From contig JAKSQM010000016.1 in NCBI GenBank assembly GCA_024404115.1, positions 1-35,527 on the forward strand: a DNA stretch of 35,527 bases, written 5' to 3'. Positions within the stretch are counted from its first letter, which is position 1, and every line of letters starts with the position of its first letter. The position numbers were made by a program, and so were the translations under genes. This stretch comes from Clostridia bacterium. Lineage in GTDB: Bacteria > Bacillota > Clostridia > Oscillospirales > Acutalibacteraceae. Below the pieces are notes generated by a model. It had not been told where the DNA came from. It ran no database searches and was given only the letters and a program-made list of their open reading frames with translations. Below are positions 8,228-15,513 of this stretch, piece after piece.

Positions 8228-9550
8228 ATAGACACTGCCGTATATGTGCTTCTTTCTTTAATTACGGTTTTGCTGTTGATTCTTATTATTCTTGTAATAA
8301 AATTCCGCAAAAATCCGCAGACCGCCGAAAAGCTGACCGAAATCAAACTGCAAAACGAGGCTCTTTCAAGAGGATTCTCTGGCGAGTTTGAAAGAAGCAG
8401 GCGAGAAAACGCCGACTTCCAGCACAGGGTCAGCAACGAAATGAACAGAAGCTTTGTTCACACAACAGAATCTATTTCAAAATTAAAGGATTCAAACTAC
8501 GAAAACATCATCAGACTTAACGAGAGCATTTCAACTTCACTGAATCAGATAAAGGATTCCAATGCCGCTCAGAATGAAAAGCAGACCAAGGTTATCAGCG
8601 AGGCTCTTTCAAAAATGCAGGAGAGCAACGAAAAGCGACTTGACCAGATGAGAGCCACCGTTGACGAAAAGCTTAACGAAACACTTGGCTCAAGGCTTGA
8701 TTCATCATTCAAAACAGTTTCGCAGCAGCTTGAAAATGTTTATAAATCCCTTGGTGAAATGAAAGAGCTTTCAAACGGAGTTACCACCAATGTTTCTTCA
8801 CTTAACAGGGTGCTTACAAATGTTAAGGCAAGAGGAACATGGGCAGAGGTTCAGTTAGAGGGCATACTTGACCAGACTATTCCAAATATGTATGTGAAGA
8901 ATTTTGCAACAGACCCGTCCTCACAAAAGAGAGTTGAGTTTGCGGTTAAATTCCCCTCAAATGACGGGTCAGATGTTTATCTTCCCATTGACTCAAAATT
9001 TCCTATGGAGGATTATGTTCGACTTTGCGCCGCCGCAGACAGTGCAGATGTTGACGCTGTGAAGAATGCAAGAAAAGCACTTGAGGACAGAGTGCTTGCA
9101 GAGGCAAAGGACATCACGAAATACATAAATGTTCCTGTTACAACACCCTTTGCAATTCTTTACCTTGCAACTGAGGGACTTTATGCAGAGATTGCATCAT
9201 CACGCACAGGCATTGCAGAGAAAATTCAAAGCACTTATAATATAATGATAGCAGGTCCCACAACAATCACCGCACTGCTCAACTCCCTTTCAATGGGATT
9301 CAAGGCAATTGCCATTAACGAAAAGGCAAACGAGGTTCGTATTCTTTTAGGCGTTACAAAAGCGCAGTATGAGAAATTCGGCACAGTGCTTGAAAAGGCA
9401 GGCAAAAAGATTGAGGAAGCGGGCAAAACGCTTGACGAAGCAAGAAAGAGAAACACTATCATCCGCAAAAAACTTAAAAATATAGATGAACCAGATCCCT
9501 CTCAGGCTGAAAATCTGCTTGAGGAACTGTCGGGAGCCGAAGAGATCTGA
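8228..9550 (+). CDS. rmuC: RmuC family DNA recombination protein, apparent ATA start
   Basis: The product is about 440 residues with the RmuC architecture. An N-terminal membrane anchor (VLLSLITVLLLILIILVI) is followed by a long coiled coil (about 40-180, rich in Glu, Lys, Asn, Ser), then the conserved RmuC core. Core motifs include NVKARGTWAEVQLEGIL, PIDSKFPMEDY, and TPFAILYLATEGLYAEI. RmuC proteins limit recombination at inverted repeats and are predicted nuclease-like. AAGGAGG (8214-8220) lies 7 bases before an ATA codon at 8228, which would give (M)DTAVYVLLSL. The first standard start, GTG at 8246, is 25 bases from that site and has none of its own. I therefore place the start at 8228, with moderate certainty. 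The GH3 gene follows after 26 bases. Confidence 0.85.
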   Translation: MDTAVYVLLSLITVLLLILIILVIKFRKNPQTAEKLTEIKLQNEALSRGFSGEFERSRRENADFQHRVSNEMNRSFVHTTESISKLKDSNYENIIRLNESISTSLNQIKDSNAAQNEKQTKVISEALSKMQESNEKRLDQMRATVDEKLNETLGSRLDSSFKTVSQQLENVYKSLGEMKELSNGVTTNVSSLNRVLTNVKARGTWAEVQLEGILDQTIPNMYVKNFATDPSSQKRVEFAVKFPSNDGSDVYLPIDSKFPMEDYVRLCAAADSADVDAVKNARKALEDRVLAEAKDITKYINVPVTTPFAILYLATEGLYAEIASSRTGIAEKIQSTYNIMIAGPTTITALLNSLSMGFKAIAINEKANEVRILLGVTKAQYEKFGTVLEKAGKKIEEAGKTLDEARKRNTIIRKKLKNIDEPDPSQAENLLEELSGAEEI

Positions 9551-9576
9551 CATTCTTGAATAAAAGGAGAAAAGCT

Positions 9577-12009
9577 ATGAAACATCCGGAACTTATTTCA
9601 AAATTGACACTTGAAGACAAAGCAAAGCTCTGCTCAGGCGCAGATTTCTGGCATCTTAAAGAGGTTGAGCGTCTTGGTCTGAAGCCAATCATGGTGTGCG
9701 ACGGCCCTCACGGACTTCGCAAGCAGAACGCTGAAAACGAAAAAATAGGCATCGGAAACAGCTACCCTGCCACCTGCTTCCCCACAGCGGTTACAACAGC
9801 CTGCTCATGGGACAGAGAGCTTCTTTTCCGCATGGGCGAGGCTCTTGGTGAAGAATGTATTCAGGAAGAGGTTGCTGTTATTCTCGGCCCTGGTGTAAAC
9901 ATGAAGCGTTCACCTCTCTGCGGCAGAAACTTTGAGTATTTTTCAGAGGATCCGATTCTTGCAGGCGAAATGGGTGCCGCATTCATTAACGGTGTTCAGT
10001 CAAAGGGCATCGGCACTGCACTGAAGCATTTTGCTGCCAACAGTCAGGAAATGAACAGAATGACAGGCAACAGCATTGTTGACGAAAGAGCTTTGAGAGA
10101 GATTTATCTCACCGCTTTTGAAATTGCAGTTAAAAAGGCTCAGCCTGCAATGGTTATGAACGCATACAACCAGCTTAACGGCACATTCTGCTCTGAAAAT
10201 GCAAAGTTGCAGAATGACATTCTCCGTGGCGAATGGGGATTTGACGGCGCAGTAGTCAGCGACTGGGGCGCAGTAAACAACCGTGTTGACGGCATCAAGG
10301 CAGGCAATGACCTTGAAATGCCATACTCAGGCGGATACAACGACAAGAAAATCATTGACGCTGTTAAGAGCGGTGAGCTTGACGAAGCTGTTGTTGACAG
10401 AACTGCCGACAGACTTATTGACATCATCATTAAAGCTGGCAAAGTTCAGAAAAAGCGTTATTATGTAAACGAGCACAACCGCCTTGCAAAAGAGGTTGCT
10501 CTTAATTCAATCGTTCTTCTTAAAAATGACGAAAACATACTGCCCATTACCGACAATTCAAAGTCAATTGCAGTTATCGGTGAAATGGCAAAAGAGCCAC
10601 GCTATCAGGGCGCAGGCAGTTCACTTGTTAACCCCACCAAAATGTGCTCCGCTTTTGACGCACTGACAGACGCTGGTCTTAACATTAAATATGCAAAGGG
10701 CTACAACAAAAAGACAGGCAAGAAAAAGGACGAAAGCCTTATTGAAAACGCTGTTGAAGTTGCTAAGGATTCAGATATTGTTCTTCTTTTCATCGGTCTT
10801 ACAGAGGAATATGAATCAGAGGGATTTGACCGCAAGCACATGAAGCTGCCCGACGCTCATGTTGAGCTTATCGAAAAGATTTACAGCGTAAACCGCAACA
10901 TTGTTGTTGTTCTTTCCGGCGGCTCACCTGTTGAAATGTCTTGGTACAGCAGAGTTAAGGGTATTGTAAACACTTACCTTGCAGGTCAGGCAGGCGCACT
11001 TGCACTTGCAGACATCATCACAGGCAAGGCTAATCCCTGCGGCAAGCTTGCAGAAACATTCCCCAGAAAGTGCAGAGATAACCCCACTTACGGCAACTAT
11101 GCAGATGAAAAGTGCAAGGATTCAATTTATAAAGAGAGCATTTTCATTGGCTACAGATATTATGACAAGGCACAGAAAAAGGTTCGCTTCCCATTCGGTT
11201 TCGGTCTTTCATACACAACATTTGAGTATTCAAAGCTGAAAGTCAGCAAAAAGAAATTTGGCAAGGACACTAATGTTACAGTAACATTCACAGTTAAAAA
11301 CACAGGTGATGTTGCAGGTAATGAAATCGCTCAGGTTTATGTTGGCAAGGGCGACACTGCAATTTTCCGCGCGCCCAAGGAGCTTAAAGGATTTGAAAAA
11401 ATCCACCTTGAGCCAAAGGAGAAAAAGACAGTTACAATTGAGCTTTGCAACAGAGCATTCTCATTCTACAACACAGCCACATCTGACTGGTGCGTTGAAA
11501 ACGGCGAATATGAAATTATGGTCGGCTCATCTTCAAGAGATATTCTTCTCACCGCAAAGGTTACCGCAGAGGGATTTGACAACTCTGTTATGCCCGATTA
11601 TTCAGAGCTTAAATCATATTTCGGCACAGCTCCGCAGGAAGCAACCGATGAAGAGTTTAAGTGTCTTTTCGGCGGCGAGCTTCCCCTTTCACCCGAAAAA
11701 GAAAAGAGCGATTACAACACCACAATCTTTGACAAGTCAGACAAGGGTCTTGGCAAGTTTGTTTGCAAGGCAGTTGATGTTTTCACCTCAAAGAGCGACG
11801 ATGTAAACGCTGGCATGATGGCATCTGCCGCAATGCAGACACCTGTGAGAAACTTCATCACCATGAGCAACGGTCTTTTCTCTGAAGAGATGGCAGACGG
11901 ACTTCTGATGATTTTTGACGGCGACAAGCCACTTGTTGGCACTGGCAAGATTCTTAAAGGCGTACCCCACGCACTTGTAAATCTCAAAAAATTCCTTAAA
12001 TCAATCTGA
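9577..12009 (+). CDS. Glycoside hydrolase family 3 (beta-glucosidase type), cytoplasmic
   Basis: This enzyme of 810 residues has no signal peptide, so it should act on imported oligosaccharides. The N-terminal TIM-barrel domain shows CDGPHGLRKQ near 41, GPGVNMKRSPLCGRNFEYFSEDP near 104, KHFAANSQE near 150, and VVSDWGAV with the predicted nucleophile Asp229. A GH3 C-terminal domain and a fibronectin III-like domain (VTFTVKNTGDVAGNEIAQVYV region) follow. A final extension of about 120 residues resembles that of other clostridial cytosolic GH3 enzymes. The ATG at 9577 has AAAGGAG 7 bases upstream; an upstream TTG would overlap this site. The exact sugar specificity (glucoside, xyloside or other) cannot be read from sequence. 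The gene ends at a strong terminator. Confidence 0.93.
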   Translation: MKHPELISKLTLEDKAKLCSGADFWHLKEVERLGLKPIMVCDGPHGLRKQNAENEKIGIGNSYPATCFPTAVTTACSWDRELLFRMGEALGEECIQEEVAVILGPGVNMKRSPLCGRNFEYFSEDPILAGEMGAAFINGVQSKGIGTALKHFAANSQEMNRMTGNSIVDERALREIYLTAFEIAVKKAQPAMVMNAYNQLNGTFCSENAKLQNDILRGEWGFDGAVVSDWGAVNNRVDGIKAGNDLEMPYSGGYNDKKIIDAVKSGELDEAVVDRTADRLIDIIIKAGKVQKKRYYVNEHNRLAKEVALNSIVLLKNDENILPITDNSKSIAVIGEMAKEPRYQGAGSSLVNPTKMCSAFDALTDAGLNIKYAKGYNKKTGKKKDESLIENAVEVAKDSDIVLLFIGLTEEYESEGFDRKHMKLPDAHVELIEKIYSVNRNIVVVLSGGSPVEMSWYSRVKGIVNTYLAGQAGALALADIITGKANPCGKLAETFPRKCRDNPTYGNYADEKCKDSIYKESIFIGYRYYDKAQKKVRFPFGFGLSYTTFEYSKLKVSKKKFGKDTNVTVTFTVKNTGDVAGNEIAQVYVGKGDTAIFRAPKELKGFEKIHLEPKEKKTVTIELCNRAFSFYNTATSDWCVENGEYEIMVGSSSRDILLTAKVTAEGFDNSVMPDYSELKSYFGTAPQEATDEEFKCLFGGELPLSPEKEKSDYNTTIFDKSDKGLGKFVCKAVDVFTSKSDDVNAGMMASAAMQTPVRNFITMSNGLFSEEMADGLLMIFDGDKPLVGTGKILKGVPHALVNLKKFLKSI

Positions 12010-12022
12010 TTTGAAGCATATA

Positions 12023-12057
12023 AAAACTCCGTGCAGGCTAACTGTACGGAGTTTTTT
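12023..12057 (+). terminator. Rho-independent terminator after the GH3 gene
   Basis: An AAACTCCGTGCAG/CTGTACGGAGTTT stem with a GCTAA loop is followed by a run of six T residues, 14 bases after the stop codon. Confidence 0.92.
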
Positions 12058-12764
12058 GTTGGAGGGATTTGTTTGCAATGACAATGCCGACAAATTCTTG
12101 TTCAAATTTATATTTGTGCAATCGGTCAGAAACGGGAGGAGCAAGCCCCTCCCCTACGATGTTTATAGTACAAATCAAGCGATTTTGTGCAAAATTTAAG
12201 AGTAGATTGCCAATAATTTTCGTTCAAATTTATATTTGTGCTAACATTCAGACGGGATGTCGAGGACGCCATCCCCTACGATATACCTCCACCTCTTCGC
12301 TATTCACTGCAACTTATTACTTCAAATTCTACCCCTCTGTCAAGGGGCGACGGGAAGCTCGTTTTTTTGTTGGATTGTGAGTTAAATTCACCTTACAAGC
12401 ACGGGGATAAACCCCGTGGGGGTGTGTGCGGTGGTTGTGGGCGCAAATGTTTCCTTAGTTGTTGATGAAATCTGGCGGCAACATCTGCCCTCCTTGTGTA
12501 AAGGAGGGTGGCTCACGCAGTGAGTCGGGAGGATTGTTCGTTAAATTTTGGCTGATAATTTAATTTCGACAGACAATCCCTCAGTCTTTTTGCACGGCAA
12601 AAATCCATCTCCCTTTACACAAGGGAGCCGTTTTATTGTGCAAATGAGGTGGATTTGTGTGATATTTTCTTAAATTCTTCGTTTTATTGTTGTAATACAA
12701 AGCTGGCGAACACAGTTCGCCCCTACGATGTGCGGAATTTAAGAATTGATTTAGCTTGGTGCAA
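12058..12764. repeat. Repeat-rich intergenic region
   Basis: About 700 bases without a credible gene. Recognisable units are a GGGAGG/CCTCCC hairpin with CCTACGATG tail at 12134-12162, a GGGATG/CATCCC hairpin with CCTACGATA tail at 12254-12284, a TTACTTCAAATTCTACCCCT segment near 12313-12335, and an inverted CTCCTTTACACAAGGAG unit at 12488-12539. A forward CCCTTTACACAAGGG unit lies at 12573-12642 and a GGCGAAC/GTTCGCC hairpin with CCTACGATGTG tail at 12704-12732. The same units recur at both ends of the window. The inverted and forward units at 12488-12642 face each other and could form a larger fold. Confidence 0.8.
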
Positions 12765-13448
12765 TTACTCTGCCTGATGTTTTTCCATTCGTTTCCAGTT
12801 GATGAAGCCATACATATCGTTGACAAAGAACACTACAAAGCAGACCAGCACTGACACATAGCTTTTATCGCTCAGGGAGGCAATTGCCCACAAAACAATC
12901 AGCACAAGGTCATTTGACGCATAGGCAAGGGCAAAATACGGGCTTCTGCGAAATGTCAGATACACCGCAAGGAAGCTGGTTGTTACTGAAAGGGTGCTGG
13001 GGATTATATTGGCTGTGTTCAACTTTGAGAGAATAAAATAAAACGCAACTGTAACCACAGCGGTCAGCAGAAGCATAAACACCACTTCTTTTTTGGTGAT
13101 TCTATTGACTTTCACCTGCGCTTTGTTGCCTTTATAGGGATTTCTCAGCCACGAAATCAGCGCAAGCAATGCCATGGGTGCAGTCATACCGAGGTATGTT
13201 ACCATCTCGCCGTAGTAGGCAAAGGAATAAGAAATGAAGCCATACAAAACGCTGAAAACAATTGTCAGAAATTGCCCGATGGGGTTGCCCTTTGCGTTGA
13301 AAATCAGAAATGTTACACCGATTAAGGATGCAACAAGTGAAAGATAGTTGCTCCTGTCCAAAGCCAAAAAGCAGGCGGTGATAATCAAAGCCGAAAATGC
13401 CCACAGTGCTTTTTCAAATTTTGTAAAATAATTCAGATATTTTTTCAT
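12765..13448 (-). CDS. pnuC: PnuC-type nicotinamide riboside / vitamin transporter
   Basis: This 227-residue protein has seven hydrophobic segments and matches the PnuC family. A conserved internal stretch NAKGNPIGQFLTIVFSVLYG lies in the first third. The C-terminal pattern is NDLVLIVLWAI, then VSVLVCFVVFFVNDMYGFINWKRM, whose Asn/Trp residues are typical of the ligand site. PnuC proteins facilitate uptake of nicotinamide riboside for NAD synthesis, and relatives carry thiamine or riboflavin. No riboswitch that would tell these apart is visible upstream. The gene starts 9 bases after the preceding gene and has only a weak ribosome site, so translation is probably coupled. Confidence 0.88.
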   Translation of the reverse strand: MKKYLNYFTKFEKALWAFSALIITACFLALDRSNYLSLVASLIGVTFLIFNAKGNPIGQFLTIVFSVLYGFISYSFAYYGEMVTYLGMTAPMALLALISWLRNPYKGNKAQVKVNRITKKEVVFMLLLTAVVTVAFYFILSKLNTANIIPSTLSVTTSFLAVYLTFRRSPYFALAYASNDLVLIVLWAIASLSDKSYVSVLVCFVVFFVNDMYGFINWKRMEKHQAE

Positions 13449-13457
13449 AAAATTTTC

Positions 13458-14093
13458 TTATTTTAAAACCCACTCTTCCCCTGTCGGTGAAATAAAAATG
13501 CTGCCCTTAATCACTTCAAGCACTTCGCCGTTTTTATTTCTTATCACAACCTCTTCACGGTAATCGGGGTCCTCCAGCCATCTTGAAAAATAGAATTTAT
13601 CGCCTTTTTTATAAAGAAACGCTTCTGTTTCACCGATTTTAAAAGACAACTTTTCCTGCCACAAAACCTGAAACGAGTTATCTCTCCCCTGCCGTGTGAG
13701 CATAAGGGGTGTGCCTCTCAAAAGCAGATTGTAACAATCCTCAACATCTGAAAGGGGCAATACCGCTAAATCGGTGATGCTTTCAAATGAATCTTTGCAA
13801 GCTAAAATTTTAATTTTGCCGTCCTCAAAATCCACAAGCAAAATATAGATTATGCCGTCAAGCTCGGTGGGTCTGCCAAAATACTGATTTTCTTTTAACA
13901 TAATCGGCTCAAAAAGCTGACCGTCGGGATGATGAATAAAAACAAGGCGGTTAGGCTTCACGCTGCCTTTTTCGTTAAAAATTTCTTCAGCTTCATAAAG
14001 GTCGCCAGCAGAATAATCTGTTCCGCAATACCAACTGCTTTTTTCTGCAAGAAGCTCAATGAAGCCGATTCCGTTTGTGTTTATTATTTTCAT
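13458..14093 (-). CDS. Hypothetical soluble protein
   Basis: The protein has 211 residues, no signal peptide and no membrane segment. The ATG at 14093 is preferred because AGGAGAAAT precedes it directly; a start 11 codons upstream would read through the upstream terminator stem. It is rich in beta-type sequence and Asp/Glu, with FIHHPDGQLFEPIML and a C-terminal SPTGEEWVLK. I do not recognise a family. It lies between a PAP2 phosphatase and pnuC, very close to the latter. Confidence 0.7.
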   Translation of the reverse strand: MKIINTNGIGFIELLAEKSSWYCGTDYSAGDLYEAEEIFNEKGSVKPNRLVFIHHPDGQLFEPIMLKENQYFGRPTELDGIIYILLVDFEDGKIKILACKDSFESITDLAVLPLSDVEDCYNLLLRGTPLMLTRQGRDNSFQVLWQEKLSFKIGETEAFLYKKGDKFYFSRWLEDPDYREEVVIRNKNGEVLEVIKGSIFISPTGEEWVLK

Positions 14094-14101
14094 ATTTCTC
14101 C

Positions 14102-14141
14102 TAAAAAAGAACCTTACTTTCTGCAAACAGAGAGCAAGGTT
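14102..14141 (-). terminator. Terminator whose T-tract abuts the next ribosome site
   Basis: On the minus strand AACCTTGCT pairs with AGTAAGGTT (one wobble pair) and is followed by CTTTTTT, which runs directly into AGGAGAAATATG of the next gene. It may end the PAP2 transcript or act as a partial attenuator for the two downstream genes, since no separate promoter is obvious. Confidence 0.7.
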
Positions 14142-14147
14142 TTGAAT

Positions 14148-14990
14148 TTATTTATTGAGTAGCTTTTTTTCTGCAACATTTTCATAAAGTGCAATAGCCG
14201 CAAGCACCAAAGAGAATGAAATCAGCGAGCCGACAACCACATCGCTGAGGTAATGTGCGCCCATCATCATCCTTGTTACTGCAACAAAATTTGTGTAGAA
14301 AAAGCTGATTGAAAAAAGTGCAAGCTTATATTCCTTGCATTTTTCGCTGACAAAAGGCAGGAGCATAAGCAGGTAGCTCATACCAGCGTCTGCGGTGTGT
14401 CCGCTTGGGAATGAATGTGCCCTCTGGCTGGTATTGATTACATACCACGGGGTGAAATTTGAAAAATCACGCTCAAGACTTCTGAAACGAACTCTGCCCC
14501 AAAGGTCTTTAAGTCCTGTAACAATAAGTGTTTCTGCACCCGAAACAAGAAGCCCTAAAACGGCGATTATAATAAGAGGCTTTCTTATCTTTTCGTGAAT
14601 AACAATAAATTGAAGAACGAAAAGAACGGTCATAGCGAAGCCGACACCAAAGACTACATTGAAAAAGGTCTGATATAAATTATCTGTAAAAAGTCTTTCG
14701 CCAAACCAGATGCCGAAAAATGCACCTGCAACCAAGGTTGCAAAGAAGCCCAAAATTTTTATCCACATTTTTTCACTGCATTTGACGATAAATGCCAGTG
14801 CAATTGTTGTAAGAAGTGATGCAGGCATTTCACCTGTTTTATCAAACCACATCGCAATAAACGAATTGCTTTTATTAAGGAGAAGGTCAATCTGCAAATC
14901 CCAGAATGTTGCAATGACCATCATAACTGCCGAAAAAGAAAAGAAGAAAATTATTTCAAATTTATATTGTTTCAATAGTGATTCTTTCAT
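14148..14990 (-). CDS. PAP2 superfamily membrane phosphatase
   Basis: This 280-residue membrane protein carries the three PAP2 phosphatase motifs: K161-D-L-W-G-R-V-R168, PSGH at 195-198, and R240-x5-H246-x3-D250 (TRMMMGAHYLSD). Family members remove phosphate from lipid phosphates such as phosphatidic acid or undecaprenyl pyrophosphate at the outer membrane face. Which lipid is used here is not evident. In motif 1 the usual Arg-Pro is replaced by Arg-Phe. A GGGGAG ribosome site precedes the ATG. The gene diverges from the blaI-like gene, but its promoter does not overlap the operators there. Confidence 0.88.
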   Translation of the reverse strand: MKESLLKQYKFEIIFFFSFSAVMMVIATFWDLQIDLLLNKSNSFIAMWFDKTGEMPASLLTTIALAFIVKCSEKMWIKILGFFATLVAGAFFGIWFGERLFTDNLYQTFFNVVFGVGFAMTVLFVLQFIVIHEKIRKPLIIIAVLGLLVSGAETLIVTGLKDLWGRVRFRSLERDFSNFTPWYVINTSQRAHSFPSGHTADAGMSYLLMLLPFVSEKCKEYKLALFSISFFYTNFVAVTRMMMGAHYLSDVVVGSLISFSLVLAAIALYENVAEKKLLNK

Positions 14991-15021
14991 AAAACTCCCC
15001 TCTGCTTAATTAGTTATGTAT

Positions 15022-15050
15022 AATATAACATATATTAACAAAATATTCAA
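15022..15050 (-). promoter_or_regulatory. Promoter of the PAP2 gene
   Basis: The minus strand has TTGAAT (15045-15050) and TATATT (15022-15027) separated by 17 bases, about 30 bases before the start codon. Confidence 0.7.
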
Positions 15051-15069
15051 GAAATTTTATTAAAATATG

Positions 15070-15098
15070 TTGACAAAGTGGTCTATTAGTGATAGACT
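15070..15098 (+). promoter_or_regulatory. Promoter of the blaI-blaR-like operon
   Basis: TTGACA (15070-15075) and TAGACT (15093-15098) are separated by 17 bases. The -10 box lies inside the first operator palindrome, so repressor binding would block polymerase directly. Confidence 0.8.
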
Positions 15099-15124
15099 AC
15101 AATTGAAGTCTATTTGGAATAGAC
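15081..15124 (+). promoter_or_regulatory. Twin operator palindromes for the BlaI-like repressor
   Basis: Two 17-base palindromes have identical six-base arms: GTCTATTAGTGATAGAC at 15081-15097 and GTCTATTTGGAATAGAC at 15108-15124. Their five-base centres differ, and they are 27 bases apart centre to centre. One covers the -10 box and the other lies in the early transcribed region. Such paired dyads in front of a BlaI/MecI gene are the usual autoregulatory arrangement, although the arm sequence is not the staphylococcal TACA/TGTA type. Confidence 0.85.
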
Positions 15125-15145
15125 TGTTTTTTGGAGGTGATGAAA

Positions 15146-15511
15146 ATGTTTGAAATTGAACTTGGCGATGTTCAGGCAAAATTTGCAGACATTGTGTGGG
15201 AATGTGAGCCTGTTTCATCGGGTGAGCTTGTGAAAATCTGCGCCGATGAGCTGAAATGGAAAAAGTCCACCACATACACTGTTTTGAAGAAGCTAATTGA
15301 AAAAGGGATTTTTCAGAACATTAACGGAGTTGTAAGCGCAATTGTTTCGAGGGATGAATTTTTCTCTGCAAAGAGCCGAAAATTTGTTGACGAAACATTC
15401 CACGGCTCACTGCCTGCATTTATTTCTGCCTTTGCACAGGACAAAGCGTTATCTGCCGAAGAAATTAAAGAGATTCAGCAGATGATTGATAAATTCAGAA
15501 AGGATGGCTGA
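15146..15511 (+). CDS. BlaI/MecI family transcriptional repressor
   Basis: This 121-residue winged-helix repressor has MFEIELGDVQAKFADIVWE at its start, then the recognition segment KWKKSTTYTVLKKLIEKGIF, a match to the BlaI/MecI family, and a C-terminal dimerisation part. Family members bind as dimers to dyads over their own promoter and are inactivated by cleavage after a BlaR/MecR-type protease senses its ligand. The ATG at 15146 is chosen because GGAGG lies 8 bases upstream; an ATG at 15140 would be too close. The gene for its probable sensor-protease follows after 2 bases. Confidence 0.92.
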   Translation: MFEIELGDVQAKFADIVWECEPVSSGELVKICADELKWKKSTTYTVLKKLIEKGIFQNINGVVSAIVSRDEFFSAKSRKFVDETFHGSLPAFISAFAQDKALSAEEIKEIQQMIDKFRKDG

Positions 15512-15513
15512 TT

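Noticed and set aside
12011-12465. Small plus-strand frames downstream of the GH3 terminator
   Set aside because: They run through hairpin repeats, have no ribosome site and no recognisable protein features.
12581-12826. 81-codon minus-strand frame near the pnuC 3' end
   Set aside because: It crosses two repeat units and the end of pnuC in another frame; it contains the translated repeat text and has no ribosome site.
15022-15124. Control of the PAP2 gene by the BlaI-like operators
   Set aside because: The PAP2 promoter lies about 30 bases away from the nearest dyad and reads the other way; there is no direct overlap, so shared repression is possible but not supported.
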